A stretch of DNA of 64,000 nucleotides from Paenibacillus sp. MMS20-IR301 (GTDB taxonomy: Bacteria; Bacillota; Bacilli; Paenibacillales; Paenibacillaceae), in NCBI RefSeq assembly GCF_032302195.1, contig NZ_CP135275.1, positions 434,001 to 498,000 on the forward strand, written 5' to 3'. Below, one piece after another: positions 16,607 through 26,134 of the stretch; the first letter of the stretch is position 1; each line of letters starts with the position of its first letter. Both the position numbers and the translations under genes were made by a program. The notes below the pieces were generated by a model. That model was not told where the DNA came from, made no database searches, and saw only the letters and a list, made by a program, of their open reading frames with translations.

Positions 16607-18431
16607 ATGTTAAATCCCCCTGATCTTTCGGTATATGCAGGGTAACCTTGGCCCCCGCCCCTGATGCACTCTCAATCTCGATCCCGTATGGCTCACCGTA
16701 TATCAGCTTCGCCCGTTTATGCGTATTGATCAGGCCGATATTGTTATGGCCCTGCTTGCGCATGGTGCTGCTCTCGAAGGTGCTCCAGTTCCGCGGAACC
16801 TCCTCGAAGCCGATGCCGTTGTCCGTAATCTCGAAGTATACGGAATCATCCCGGCTGTAGATGCGGATGTGGATTACACCCTTGCCCAGCTTCTTCTCCA
16901 CGCCGTGAACTACGGCATTCTCCACCAGCGGCTCAACGCTCAGCTTAGGTAGCAGCAGATCCAGCAGCGCTTCATCTTCAATCTGAATCGTGTACTCAAT
17001 TTTGTCCTCGAACCGTTCCTTCTGCAGATAGAGATAGAATTTGATGAAATCCAGCTCCTGGCGGATCGGAATCTTCGCCAGGCTGTTTGAATAGATGCTC
17101 GCCTGCAGCAGCTCCGTAAGCGAGGTTACCATTTTGTAAACGGTCTCATCTCTGGATAATTTCGCCTTGTAGCCGATGGTAATCAAGGTATTGAACAGGA
17201 AATGGGGATTCATCTGGGCCTGCAGAAATTTGATCTCCGAATCCTTGACCAGCAGATGCTTCTCATACACTTCCTTAATCAGATAGTTGATTTCGTCCGT
17301 CATATTGTTGAAGGTGGTGCTCAGCAGATTCAGCTCCGCATCTCTATAGGTCGGCATCCTTGCGCTGTAATCCCCCTTCTTCACCTTGCGGATGCTCCGC
17401 AGCAGATCACGGACAATCCGGGTAAAGCGGACGGATAACAGGACACCTGCGGCAAGTGACACGACAGCAATCAGCGTGATAATCCAGATGTAATTGTGCA
17501 TGCTCCCGGATAATTTAGCCAGCACCTGCTTCTTCGGAATGCCGGCAATGAAGGTCAGGCCGGTTGTACCGATGCTGCGGGAAGCAGCCAGATAGGTCTC
17601 ATGATTCAGCCTCAGCTCCCTGACGCCTGTCGTGTCTTTCAGCGCAAGCACAGCCGGGTCAACTGTAGCGCCGAGCGTCTGCTTATCGGCACTGGAGTAA
17701 ATGACACCCTGATTATCTACGATGTACGCCACCGCGCCCGGGAAGGCGAGCACCCCGGAATATTGTTCGGCTAAGTCGGCCTCATCCGTGCCGAAGATCA
17801 GCACCAGACGCTGCTCGGGCTGATTGATATTGGACATCACCCGGGTGAAGTAGATTGTGGGATCCTTAAGGCTTGGGGTGAGAATCTCCTTGCCGCGGAC
17901 CATGGTGCCGTTAAGCGACTGATAGACAGCCAGATTGTTCTTATTTGTCTGTTCGATATTGGGCGGCGCCTTTACAACCGATACATAGTTGTCATCATCA
18001 AAAAAAACATAGGCCGTTGACAATAGGCTGATATTCCAAGCATTGTTGAACATGAGGCTGTACTTCAGGTCCTCTTCCATTTCTGTTTTATTGACGAACT
18101 TCTTATAGAAGTCATTGCTCAGGGACACATTGTCAATCAGCCAGTTGCGGATCATTTTGGTGGAGAGGAAGTGCAGGGAGGTATTCTCGACAATCTGAAA
18201 GGACTTCTCAATATTGTCGTTAGTCTGGCGGATCAGCAGGGACAGGTTATCATTGGCATTCTTCGTCAGCATCTGCGAGATGTTCCAGTAGAAGTAACAG
18301 CCGGCGAACGTCATGGGCAGCAGAATCAGCAGAAAGATGATCATTACAATTTTGTTCCTGACCGGAATACGGGTGAAGAATCCTGATAGCAGGCGGGGGT
18401 TAAGCTGCCGTAGAATCTGTTCTTTGAACAT
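16599..18431 (-). CDS. sensor histidine kinase (YesM-type)
   Basis: The 610-residue membrane kinase has a first membrane helix at about 28-49, an extracellular Cache-like sensor region, a second helix near 307-330 (IWIITLIAVVSLAAGVLL), a HAMP segment, a His_kinase motif (QAQMNPHFLFNT, His near residue 408) and an ATPase domain (VEPLVENAVVHG, ITDNGIGFEE). It probably senses an extracellular sugar or the loaded binding protein and phosphorylates the overlapping response regulator. AAGGAG lies before the ATG. The next gene upstream is divergent. Confidence 0.92.
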   Translation of the reverse strand: MFKEQILRQLNPRLLSGFFTRIPVRNKIVMIIFLLILLPMTFAGCYFYWNISQMLTKNANDNLSLLIRQTNDNIEKSFQIVENTSLHFLSTKMIRNWLIDNVSLSNDFYKKFVNKTEMEEDLKYSLMFNNAWNISLLSTAYVFFDDDNYVSVVKAPPNIEQTNKNNLAVYQSLNGTMVRGKEILTPSLKDPTIYFTRVMSNINQPEQRLVLIFGTDEADLAEQYSGVLAFPGAVAYIVDNQGVIYSSADKQTLGATVDPAVLALKDTTGVRELRLNHETYLAASRSIGTTGLTFIAGIPKKQVLAKLSGSMHNYIWIITLIAVVSLAAGVLLSVRFTRIVRDLLRSIRKVKKGDYSARMPTYRDAELNLLSTTFNNMTDEINYLIKEVYEKHLLVKDSEIKFLQAQMNPHFLFNTLITIGYKAKLSRDETVYKMVTSLTELLQASIYSNSLAKIPIRQELDFIKFYLYLQKERFEDKIEYTIQIEDEALLDLLLPKLSVEPLVENAVVHGVEKKLGKGVIHIRIYSRDDSVYFEITDNGIGFEEVPRNWSTFESSTMRKQGHNNIGLINTHKRAKLIYGEPYGIEIESASGAGAKVTLHIPKDQGDLTYV

Positions 18432-18654
18432 GCGGGTGGCTCCTTGTTGATGATTCTGTTGATGATTCTATAGTACAGCCATTATATAATCATTTCCCGG
18501 TTGCGAATAGCGCAGAGGCGTGAAATACAGCGGTTTTAGGAGAGATGGTAAAGAAAACGATACAGAGTTAAAGAAATCTGAAACCCCTTACATCCGTTTC
18601 GCTGCCGCGGCCGATTTACACAAGATATTATAAAAGATCATGCGGAAAAACGAA

Positions 18655-18683
18655 TTCATTACCAATTTTCTTTGTTCTACAAT
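18655..18683 (+). promoter_or_regulatory. candidate promoter for the GH65 importer operon
   Basis: TTCATT (18655-18660) and TACAAT (18678-18683) are separated by 17 bases, 42 bases before the TTG start of the binding-protein gene. The -10 box is good and the -35 box poor, as expected for an activated sugar operon. The rest of the 294-base divergent region shows no strong dyad. Confidence 0.4.
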
Positions 18684-18725
18684 GAGAGCTGTAAACAACC
18701 ATTAGCAGCATAAGGGGGATTTAGT

Positions 18726-20072
18726 TTGAAGAAACCAATGTACAAGAAGGGCATTACCCTGGCAAGTACTCTGATTCTGGCACTGTCCATTTCGGCATGC
18801 GGGTCAGACAATACAGCGAAGAATGGCGGGGCAGCCGCTGACTCCGGTTCCGGAAATAACGCACCTGCGGCCAAGGCACCCGTGAAAATTTCTTATCTGA
18901 CCTTCCGGGTCGGTACGCACGCCTCAGCCAAGATGGAAGAAGAGCAGATCAAGCAGTTCAATGCCAAGTACGGTGACGAAGTAGAGGTTGTGGTGGAAGA
19001 AATTCCAAGTGACGCCGCCTATGTTGACAAGATCAAAATCCTGGCCGCCTCCGGTGATGTTCCGGATGTCGTTATGGGCAAGGACGGCGTGAATGATGTA
19101 CTGATCAAAGGCAATCTTGCAACCCCTTTCAATGAGTATCTGGATAAGGATGCGGAATGGAAGGCTGCGATTGGCGAAGATGCCCTGGCCTCCAATACGC
19201 GGGACGGCAAGATCTGGTCGATCAGCGACCAGAAGCAGAACATCGGCTACTTCTACAATAAAGAAATGTTTGAGAAAGCGGGAGTTAAGCCTGCGGAGAC
19301 CTGGGATGAGTTCATGAGCAACAATGAGAAGCTCAAGGCGGCAGGCTTCGTTCCGCTCGCACTGATGACCGGGGAGAATGCCTGGACGTCCAATCTGATT
19401 CTGGCGGCCATGATCGGCACGAACGGGGAGAACGGCAAAGCGTTCATGAACACCCTGCACCCGACAGACTTCAATACACCGGAAATGATTCAGGCGCTTA
19501 ACATGATGAAGGAACTGCTGGAGAAGTATACGACGAAGGATGCGCTGGGTGCGGGCTATGCCAATGCAGCGAATGCTTTCAGCCAGGGTAAGGCGGCGAT
19601 GATTGCCAACGGCCCTTGGATGATCGGGGATTTCAGCGATCCGGCGAAGAGCAGTGAAGGCTTTGATGCCAAAGTAGGGGTTGCCGCGTATCCGGACAAC
19701 AGCCTGATTTCCACTTATGAAGTCGGCTACATGATTGGAGCCAAAACGCCGGAAACCCGCGAAGCTGCCGAGAAATTCATCAAGTTCAAAACCGGGCTTG
19801 AAGGGCAGGCGATCGCGCTTGAATACGGTAATGTAATGCCGGTATCCAGCGAAGTCCAGCCGTCAGATGCACTGAAAGAGAAATATCCGATCCTGGTCGA
19901 ATCGATTACAGTCGCGCAAAAGACGCAGCTGCATTACCGGACACTGGATTCCATCGTCTATCCAAACGTAACGGATGCCTGGAAAAACCTGTATCCGAAG
20001 CTGGCTGCCGGCCGGGCGACCGCAGAAGAAATTGCCCAGGAACTAACGGATATTGCTGCTAAGAATAAATAA
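18726..20072 (+). CDS. extracellular sugar-binding lipoprotein (family 1 solute-binding protein)
   Basis: The 448-residue protein starts with a lipoprotein signal (LILALSISACGSD, lipobox ISAC) and has a family 1 sugar-binding fold: IGYFYNKEMFEKAGVKPAETWDEF in two adjacent parts and the FSQGKAAMIANGPWMIGDF signature. It would bind a di- or oligosaccharide outside the membrane. TTG 18726 is favoured because AAGGGGGA lies 6 bases upstream; an in-frame ATG at 18738 lacks a site. It is the first gene of a six-gene operon with two permeases, a GH65 phosphorylase, beta-phosphoglucomutase and a DUF4432 protein, so the likely ligand is an alpha-linked glucose disaccharide or short oligosaccharide (inference). 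Confidence 0.9.
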   Translation: MKKPMYKKGITLASTLILALSISACGSDNTAKNGGAAADSGSGNNAPAAKAPVKISYLTFRVGTHASAKMEEEQIKQFNAKYGDEVEVVVEEIPSDAAYVDKIKILAASGDVPDVVMGKDGVNDVLIKGNLATPFNEYLDKDAEWKAAIGEDALASNTRDGKIWSISDQKQNIGYFYNKEMFEKAGVKPAETWDEFMSNNEKLKAAGFVPLALMTGENAWTSNLILAAMIGTNGENGKAFMNTLHPTDFNTPEMIQALNMMKELLEKYTTKDALGAGYANAANAFSQGKAAMIANGPWMIGDFSDPAKSSEGFDAKVGVAAYPDNSLISTYEVGYMIGAKTPETREAAEKFIKFKTGLEGQAIALEYGNVMPVSSEVQPSDALKEKYPILVESITVAQKTQLHYRTLDSIVYPNVTDAWKNLYPKLAAGRATAEEIAQELTDIAAKNK

Positions 20073-20105
20073 TAGATAGTCTGAGGATTGGGGAGGACCA
20101 TATGG

Positions 20106-20981
20106 ATGGTTAGGAAAAATAGAGGATATATCGCGCTTTTTCTGTTGCCGACTGTATTATTATTCATTCTTGTCTATGCCGTTTCACTTGTCATTCTGTT
20201 CGGCACCTCCTTTACGGAGTGGTCGGCCGGGCGCAGTCCGGTGTTTACCGGGCTCGCTAACTATATTCAGCTGTTCACGGACGATTCTGATTTCCGCCAA
20301 AGCGCTCTGAATACGGGCATCTGGGTCCTGCTTCAGTCGACGATCCACGTGGCCATCGGTACCCTGTTTGCGGTCATTCTCAGCATGAAGGAATTCTACT
20401 GGAAGTTCGCACGCACGGTCTACATGTTTCCGAATATTATCTCGGGTGCGGCCGTAGGTATGCTGTTCCTGTGTATGCTCAATCCTGATTTCGGTGCGGT
20501 GAACAGTATTGCCCGCTTATTCGGCAATGCGGATTTCTCCCACAACTGGTTTATGGATTACGGTACAGCCTTTCTCTCGGTCACCATGACCTGGCTGCCT
20601 TATGCAGCGGTGGTTACAATCCTGATTCTGGCTGAGATTGCCGCCATTCCGGAGAGTCTGTTCGAGTCGGCGAAGATTGACGGAGCGAGCAACTTCAAGA
20701 TCAACCTGTATATCATCATCCCTATGCTGCGCAATATTATCGGGACCTGCGTCATTCTGTCCGGAACAAGCATGCTGCAGAAGATGGATATTATCCTGAT
20801 GACTACAGGGGGCGGACCCGGCAATGCAACGATGAACTTGCCTATATATATTTACAAGACCGCACTTATGGACAATAACTTCGGTTACTCCAACTCAGTG
20901 GGTGTTTTCCTAATCGGCTTTGGCTTGATCTTTGTCCTGCTGTGCCGAAATCTGTTCAGAATAGGCAGCTCCCAAAACTGA
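20106..20981 (+). CDS. sugar ABC transporter permease, MalF-type
   Basis: The 291-residue membrane protein starts with MVRKNRGYIALFLLPTVLLF and has the EAA loop (FESAKIDGASNFKINLYIII). It pairs with the MalG-type permease 22 bases downstream. ATG 20106 is preferred with GGGGAGG 9 bases upstream; an in-frame TTG at 20088 overlaps that site. As in the other two sugar importers here, no ATPase gene accompanies it. Confidence 0.9.
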   Translation: MVRKNRGYIALFLLPTVLLFILVYAVSLVILFGTSFTEWSAGRSPVFTGLANYIQLFTDDSDFRQSALNTGIWVLLQSTIHVAIGTLFAVILSMKEFYWKFARTVYMFPNIISGAAVGMLFLCMLNPDFGAVNSIARLFGNADFSHNWFMDYGTAFLSVTMTWLPYAAVVTILILAEIAAIPESLFESAKIDGASNFKINLYIIIPMLRNIIGTCVILSGTSMLQKMDIILMTTGGGPGNATMNLPIYIYKTALMDNNFGYSNSVGVFLIGFGLIFVLLCRNLFRIGSSQN

Positions 20982-21003
20982 ATGGAGCGGATGGGGTGAG
21001 AAT

Positions 21004-21825
21004 ATGAAAAAAAGTTTGGGTGTACTTAAGTATGGTTTTGTGCTGCTGATTGTCTTCTTGTCACTGGGGCCGTTTCTGTGGGTGCTGCTGGCTTCGTTCA
21101 AGACGAATGCCGAGATTCTGAGCAATTCACTCGGCTGGCCGAGCAGCTTCCAGTTCTCCAACTACACGAAGGCCTTCCAGATCGCGCCGATCTCCCGGTT
21201 CTACATCAACAGTGTGATCGTCGGGATCTTCGGGACGCTGCTGAATCTGCTGCTGCTGGGAATGTCCGGCTATGTTCTGGCACGTTTTCAATTCCGCGGC
21301 AAAAAGCTGCTGATGGCCGCGTTCTCCCTGTCTCTGCTGATACCCGGTGCGGCGATGCTGCAGCCGCTGTATCTGACCGTAAATACGCTTGGTCTGTATG
21401 ACAAGCTGATCGGCCTGATTATCGTATACACCGGCTTCGGCCTGCCGGTCTCGCTCTATATCCTGTCCAGCTACTTCCTGACCGTTCCGAAGGAAATGGA
21501 AGAATCGGCTTACCTGGACGGCGCGAGCTTCATCCAGACGTTCTTCCGGATTATTCTGCCGATCTCGAAGCCGGGCTTCGGTACGGCGGGTGTCATGCAG
21601 TTCCTGCTCTGCTGGAATGAATTCCAGTTCGCAATCATTCTGACAACAGGCAATCAGAGCCGGACCCTGCCGCTGGCCCTTTATTATTTCAAAAGCCAGT
21701 TTGCCAGTGACTACGGCGTCATGTTCGCCGCTACGATGGTTGTCATCATCCCGAGTATCGTGGTCTATATCCTGCTGCAGGAGCAGGTGGTATCCGGACT
21801 TGCTGCGGGAGCGGTGAAGGGATGA
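21004..21825 (+). CDS. sugar ABC transporter permease, MalG-type
   Basis: The 273-residue protein has six hydrophobic segments, the EAA loop (EESAYLDGASFIQTFFRIIL) and the family C-terminus GLAAGAVKG. GGGGTGAG precedes the ATG. It completes the transmembrane channel encoded with the upstream MalF-type permease; the GH65 gene follows 52 bases later in the same operon. Confidence 0.9.
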   Translation: MKKSLGVLKYGFVLLIVFLSLGPFLWVLLASFKTNAEILSNSLGWPSSFQFSNYTKAFQIAPISRFYINSVIVGIFGTLLNLLLLGMSGYVLARFQFRGKKLLMAAFSLSLLIPGAAMLQPLYLTVNTLGLYDKLIGLIIVYTGFGLPVSLYILSSYFLTVPKEMEESAYLDGASFIQTFFRIILPISKPGFGTAGVMQFLLCWNEFQFAIILTTGNQSRTLPLALYYFKSQFASDYGVMFAATMVVIIPSIVVYILLQEQVVSGLAAGAVKG

Positions 21826-21877
21826 TGAACCGGAGGATGACAGCAAAGGAAGATACCGGGGAAGCGGGGGGTTACCG

Positions 21878-24136
21878 ATGAATGAGAATAACTTGTGGTG
21901 CCTGAAGGAAGATGGCTATCAGGCCTCACTGCATAAGCATTACGAGGGGTTGTTCACCCAGGGAAACGGCTACATGCATATCCGCGGAAGCTTTGAGGAG
22001 GGATGCAGCGATGCGCCCCAGGATGAGGAATACCTGCGTTTCCCGGATAATGTCACGCTGGAGAAGCCGCGGCATCTGAAGTCCAAGCAGGGAACCTATA
22101 TTCCGGGCATTGTAGCGCAGCATCCGCTGCTGAAGGAGGAGATTGTCAATCTCCCTTATATTCTCGGATTTGAGTTCCAGGCTGCGGGCGGGCGGCTGGA
22201 TATGGACCGCTCGCGGATCAGCGGCTATTCACGCTGGCTGGATCTGCGGGACGGCAGTCTTCACCGCTCCTTCATCTGGGAGACGGCAGAGGGAATGCAG
22301 CTGAAGTGTACCTTCGGGCGCTACTTGAGCATGGCGGATACGCATCTGTGCATCCAGGAGGTGCAGCTTGAGGTGCTGGCCGGCGGAGGAAGGCTTGAGG
22401 TGGCCGCCGCCCTCCGGGCGGATGTGCGGACTAACGGGATGAATCACTTCGCGCAGATTATTCCTGCAGCGCAAGCGGAGGGCAGCCTGTCACTTGAGAC
22501 GCTGACGGCAGGGGGCAATCAGATCATCATGCTTTCTGCGCTGGAAGCCTCCCGTGCGGTAGTATGGCATGAAGAGAATACCCCTGAGAGAGCTGCGCTT
22601 CGCGGGGAGTTCGTGCTTGCGGCCGGGGACCGGCTGACGCTCAGCAAGCTGACTGCGGTGACAACAGACCGCGATATGGAGGAAGGCGGAGCCGGCAGCC
22701 GGGCGCAGGCGCAGCTGAAGCTGGCGCGCGAATTAGGCCGGGAGCAGCTGTATGAGCGGCATGCGGCGGGCTGGAAACGCAAGTGGCAGGCGGCGGATAT
22801 GGTCATCAAGGGTGATGACCACGCCCAGCTCAGCGTCCGCGCTTCACTCTATCATCTGATCCGCGCGAATGCGGAGCAGGACGCCCGGGTTGCGATCTGT
22901 GCCAAGGGTTATGCCGGCGAGGCTTATTTCGGCAGATATTTCTGGGATACAGAGATTAACCTGCTGCCGTTCTTCCTGCATACCAATCCGCAGGCTGCGC
23001 GGAATCTCGTGCTGTTCCGCTACCATACGCTGGACGGAGCACGGCGCAATGCGCAGCAATATGGATACCGGGGAGCACGGTATGCCTGGGAATCCTCATT
23101 AGGCGGCGAAGAGCAATGTGCCAACTGGCAGTATGCCGATCATGAAGTTCATATAACAGCGGATGTAGTGTATGCACTGTATCATTACGTGCGGGCTACA
23201 GGGGATGAGGAATTCCTTGGGCAATACGGCATTGATATTCTGGTGGAGACCGCCCGCTACTGGTGTGACCGGGTGGACTGGAATAAGGAAGGGTTCTGCG
23301 AGCTGCTTGGCGTCATGGGGCCGGATGAATATTTGCCGCTCACCCGGAACAATGCCTTCACGAACCGGATGGTCAAATTCAGCCTGGAGCAGACTGCCAG
23401 CTGTCTGGACAGCCTGCAGGAGAATCAGCCGGAGCGTTATGCGGCTGCGGCTGAGCGGCTGAATATCGGTACTGAGGAGCGGGAGCTCTTCTTACACACG
23501 GCAGAGAAGCTAAGGCTGCCTTATGACAGCGGGACGGACATTGTTCCGCAATCCGATGATTTTGCCCAGTATGCGGATCTGGATTTCGACCGCATCTGGA
23601 CCGACAGATCCAGACCCTTCGGCCATTTCATCTCCCAGGAGCGCAATTACCGCTCCAAGGCGCTGAAGCAGGCCGATGTCCTGGAACTCATGCTGCTGTT
23701 CCCGCAGGAATTCTCCGGGGAGCAGCTGAAGGCGGCTTATGAGTATTACGAGCCGCTCACAACGCATGATTCTTCCCTGTCCGTTGCCGTGCACGGCATT
23801 ATCGCCTCCTGGCTGGACCGGAAGGAGACTGCGGCAGCGTTCCTGCAGCGGGTGATGGCGATTGATCTCTCGGCGGAGAAGAAAGGCGCTGCTGAAGGAA
23901 TTCATATCGCCAATTGCGGCGGCCTGTGGCAGCTAATCGTATACGGATTCGCCGGTCTTGGCAGTGCAATGTGGACCGGGGAGATTCAGCTGGCGCCCCG
24001 GCTGCCTGCGGGCTGGGAGGAGCTGAGCTTCCCGCTGGCCTGGCGGGGGGAACGTTACCGGATTACGGTTCATCCGGATTCTTATGAGGTGTGTAAGCTG
24101 AATGGAGGGGACGATGCTGCGAACACAACCCTTTGA
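21878..24136 (+). CDS. glycoside hydrolase family 65 disaccharide phosphorylase
   Basis: The 752-residue cytoplasmic enzyme has the GH65 layout: an N-terminal beta-sandwich (KEDGYQASLHKHYEGLFTQGNGYMHIRG), a linker, an (alpha/alpha)6 barrel with FGRYFWDTEINLLPFFL, and the catalytic acid motif GVMGPDEYLPLTRNNAFTN, where Glu of GPDEY is the expected proton donor. The downstream KALKQADVLELMLLF gives the KQADV phosphate-binding signature. GH65 phosphorylases split alpha-glucosides (maltose, kojibiose, nigerose, trehalose and others) with phosphate to give beta-glucose 1-phosphate, which fits the beta-phosphoglucomutase gene that overlaps its end. The acid-motif neighbourhood (YLPLTRNN) differs from the commoner YHENVDNN form, so the acceptor sugar cannot be named from sequence. 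Confidence 0.88.
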   Translation: MNENNLWCLKEDGYQASLHKHYEGLFTQGNGYMHIRGSFEEGCSDAPQDEEYLRFPDNVTLEKPRHLKSKQGTYIPGIVAQHPLLKEEIVNLPYILGFEFQAAGGRLDMDRSRISGYSRWLDLRDGSLHRSFIWETAEGMQLKCTFGRYLSMADTHLCIQEVQLEVLAGGGRLEVAAALRADVRTNGMNHFAQIIPAAQAEGSLSLETLTAGGNQIIMLSALEASRAVVWHEENTPERAALRGEFVLAAGDRLTLSKLTAVTTDRDMEEGGAGSRAQAQLKLARELGREQLYERHAAGWKRKWQAADMVIKGDDHAQLSVRASLYHLIRANAEQDARVAICAKGYAGEAYFGRYFWDTEINLLPFFLHTNPQAARNLVLFRYHTLDGARRNAQQYGYRGARYAWESSLGGEEQCANWQYADHEVHITADVVYALYHYVRATGDEEFLGQYGIDILVETARYWCDRVDWNKEGFCELLGVMGPDEYLPLTRNNAFTNRMVKFSLEQTASCLDSLQENQPERYAAAAERLNIGTEERELFLHTAEKLRLPYDSGTDIVPQSDDFAQYADLDFDRIWTDRSRPFGHFISQERNYRSKALKQADVLELMLLFPQEFSGEQLKAAYEYYEPLTTHDSSLSVAVHGIIASWLDRKETAAAFLQRVMAIDLSAEKKGAAEGIHIANCGGLWQLIVYGFAGLGSAMWTGEIQLAPRLPAGWEELSFPLAWRGERYRITVHPDSYEVCKLNGGDDAANTTL

Positions 24137-24821
24137 GGCGGCTATCTTCGATCTGGATGGCGTCATTGTCGATACCGCGAAATATCATTATCAAGCCTGG
24201 AGGCGTCTTGCCGGAGAGCTCGGCTTCGGGTTCAGCGAAAGCGCCAATGAGCAGCTGAAGGGTGTCAGCCGGATGGACTCGCTTGAGCTTCTGCTGCGCT
24301 CCGGCGGAGTAACCGGTTTGACTCCGGAACAGAAGGAGGAGCTGGCTTCCCGCAAAAACGAATGGTACAAGGAGCTGCTTGAGACGCTTACACCGGGCGA
24401 CGTCTTGCCCGGTGTAAGCAGCTTTCTAAGTCATCTGCGCTCAAAGGGAATCCGGACAGCAATTGCCTCTGCCAGCAGGAACGCTCCGCTCATTCTGGAG
24501 AAGGTGAAGATCCGGGCGATGTTCGATGCCGTGGTGGACGGGAACAGCATTGCGAAGGCGAAGCCGGACCCGGAGGTCTTCCTGCAGGCCGCCCGGCTGC
24601 TCGGCGCTGCTCCGGAGAACTGTTATGTCTTTGAAGATGCGGAAGCCGGTGTAGAAGGCGCGATCCGGGCCGGCATGCGTGTTGCCGGCATCGGAGACGG
24701 GCAGCTGCTTGCCCGGGCCCATCTTACCGTCACCAGCTTTGAACAGCTGGAGCCCGTATTCCTGCTGGGGCAGATCGGTGCAGCCGGCCGGAGAGAAGAG
24801 GGGAGCGGGCGGGATGAGTGA
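24114..24821 (+). CDS. pgmB: beta-phosphoglucomutase, HAD superfamily
   Basis: The 235-residue protein has the HAD nucleophile motif FDLDGVIVDTA, a cap domain, and AKPDPEVFLQAARLLG and VFEDAEAGVEGAIRAGM (motifs III and IV). HAD beta-phosphoglucomutases convert beta-glucose 1-phosphate to glucose 6-phosphate. The gene overlaps the end of the GH65 gene by 23 bases. ATG 24114 follows GGAGGGG closely; ATG 24102 in the same frame, with GAGGTG 10 bases upstream, is almost as good. The pairing with GH65 strongly supports phosphorolysis feeding glycolysis. Confidence 0.92.
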   Translation: MLRTQPFEAAIFDLDGVIVDTAKYHYQAWRRLAGELGFGFSESANEQLKGVSRMDSLELLLRSGGVTGLTPEQKEELASRKNEWYKELLETLTPGDVLPGVSSFLSHLRSKGIRTAIASASRNAPLILEKVKIRAMFDAVVDGNSIAKAKPDPEVFLQAARLLGAAPENCYVFEDAEAGVEGAIRAGMRVAGIGDGQLLARAHLTVTSFEQLEPVFLLGQIGAAGRREEGSGRDE

Positions 24822-25968
24822 TGAGCGGGCTGACAAGGAGCGGACAAGCGGAGAAGGGATAAGCGAATTGACGCTGGCGCAGCTGCAGCCGGATGTTCCG
24901 CAGCCGCTGCCGGAAGGCGGCTATGTTACATTGACGCTGCTTACAGATCCCTTCGGCTTGCAACTGCACCAGCTGACTGTATCAGGTGGCCGGCTGGTCA
25001 TTACCGTGATTCTGGAGCGGGGGATGGACATCGGGGAAATCCGGCTGGACGGCGAGAAGATCAGTTGGGAGCGTGATGAGCGTTATCTGCTGCATCCGGA
25101 GCAGGTGGATTTGGCCGACAACGAGCATTCCGGCTGGGATTCAGGCTTCTATGCGGCGGTAGCGGCCATAGGCCCTGAAATCTTCGGCACCCCGGATGAG
25201 CTCAGAACCGTCCACGGGACCGGGTCTTACTCCCCGGCCTTGCCGGAGTCGGTGCGGCTGAGCTGGGATGACCGGCAGATTTGCCTGGAGGGCAATGTTC
25301 CGGTCAGAGGTTACGGGCCGCAGCCTGTGTACGACAAAATCATCCGGATCGTAACCCGTCCCGGGGCAGCCACGCTGCTCCGGGAGGATACGGTGCGGAA
25401 TTTGACGGATAGCGCCCAGCCGGTGGATGACGGATACCATATCCAGCTGGCAGGGCCTTTCATGTCGGAGGGCGGAAGCTATGTCCTGCCGGTCTTGCCG
25501 GAGACTATGCTGCTCCGTGATTCGGCTCCGCCGGAGGCAGACCCGCTAGCCGTCTATGATACGGGCACGAAGCTGGACCCGATCCGCTGCTATCAGTATG
25601 TTCCTGAACGGGTAGAAGGACTTGCGGATCTGCCGCAGGTCCGTGATTACCACGTTGCTATTGGCGGGGAGCATGAGCTGACGGCCGAAATGCTGGTGAA
25701 CACAGGCCAAGACGCCGCTGCCTATGTCATTCGCTCGCTGCAGGATTATCCCCGGTCCCTGATCGCCAAGCGGGCCATCACGGACCGGATGTATGCGCTG
25801 GAGCCTTGTAAGACAAGGCCCAATTCCCTGAAGCAAAAGACGATCGACGGCGAAACTGTCTATCTCGCACCCCATGGCCAAAGTACAGGCTGGATCATCA
25901 TCGGGGCATCGCGTGATCCGCAGGAAATAGCCGCCCTTACGCAGATGATCCGCAGTGCGGCTAAGTAA
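24814..25968 (+). CDS. DUF4432 family protein (aldose 1-epimerase-like fold)
   Basis: The 384-residue protein matches the DUF4432 pattern: LILERGMDIGEI-type segment (VILERGMDIGEIRLDGEKIS), HGTGSYSPALPESV, and a C-terminal HGQSTGWIIIG. DUF4432 proteins have the beta-sandwich of aldose epimerases; their reactions are mostly unassigned. ATG 24814 overlaps the end of pgmB by 8 bases, indicating coupling, so it is the last step gene of the GH65 operon. It may interconvert anomers or isomers of the sugar released by phosphorolysis; this is inference. Confidence 0.8.
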   Translation: MSDERADKERTSGEGISELTLAQLQPDVPQPLPEGGYVTLTLLTDPFGLQLHQLTVSGGRLVITVILERGMDIGEIRLDGEKISWERDERYLLHPEQVDLADNEHSGWDSGFYAAVAAIGPEIFGTPDELRTVHGTGSYSPALPESVRLSWDDRQICLEGNVPVRGYGPQPVYDKIIRIVTRPGAATLLREDTVRNLTDSAQPVDDGYHIQLAGPFMSEGGSYVLPVLPETMLLRDSAPPEADPLAVYDTGTKLDPIRCYQYVPERVEGLADLPQVRDYHVAIGGEHELTAEMLVNTGQDAAAYVIRSLQDYPRSLIAKRAITDRMYALEPCKTRPNSLKQKTIDGETVYLAPHGQSTGWIIIGASRDPQEIAALTQMIRSAAK

Positions 25969-26022
25969 TTGATACCATGAGGCTGTAGCGCAGGCTTCAG
26001 CCAAGAATAGATGAAATTAGTC

Positions 26023-26064
26023 ATACCCAGCGCCGGCAGATTTCCGGCGGCTGGGTATTTTTTT
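26023..26064 (+). terminator. Rho-independent terminator ending the GH65 operon
   Basis: A long stem (ATACCCAGCGCCGG / CCGGCGGCTGGGTAT, one bulge) is followed by a run of seven or more T, 55 bases after the DUF4432 stop. Confidence 0.9.
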
Positions 26065-26134
26065 GGGCTATTGCCGGGTTTGCTCAAAGGTTGCCCGCTT
26101 TGACAATCACCGAGCTGCGATATTATGCAACAGG

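Noticed and set aside
18543..18560. GAAAACGATACAG as a cre site before the second importer
   Set aside because: Only 10 of 14 consensus positions match and the 3' half is wrong.
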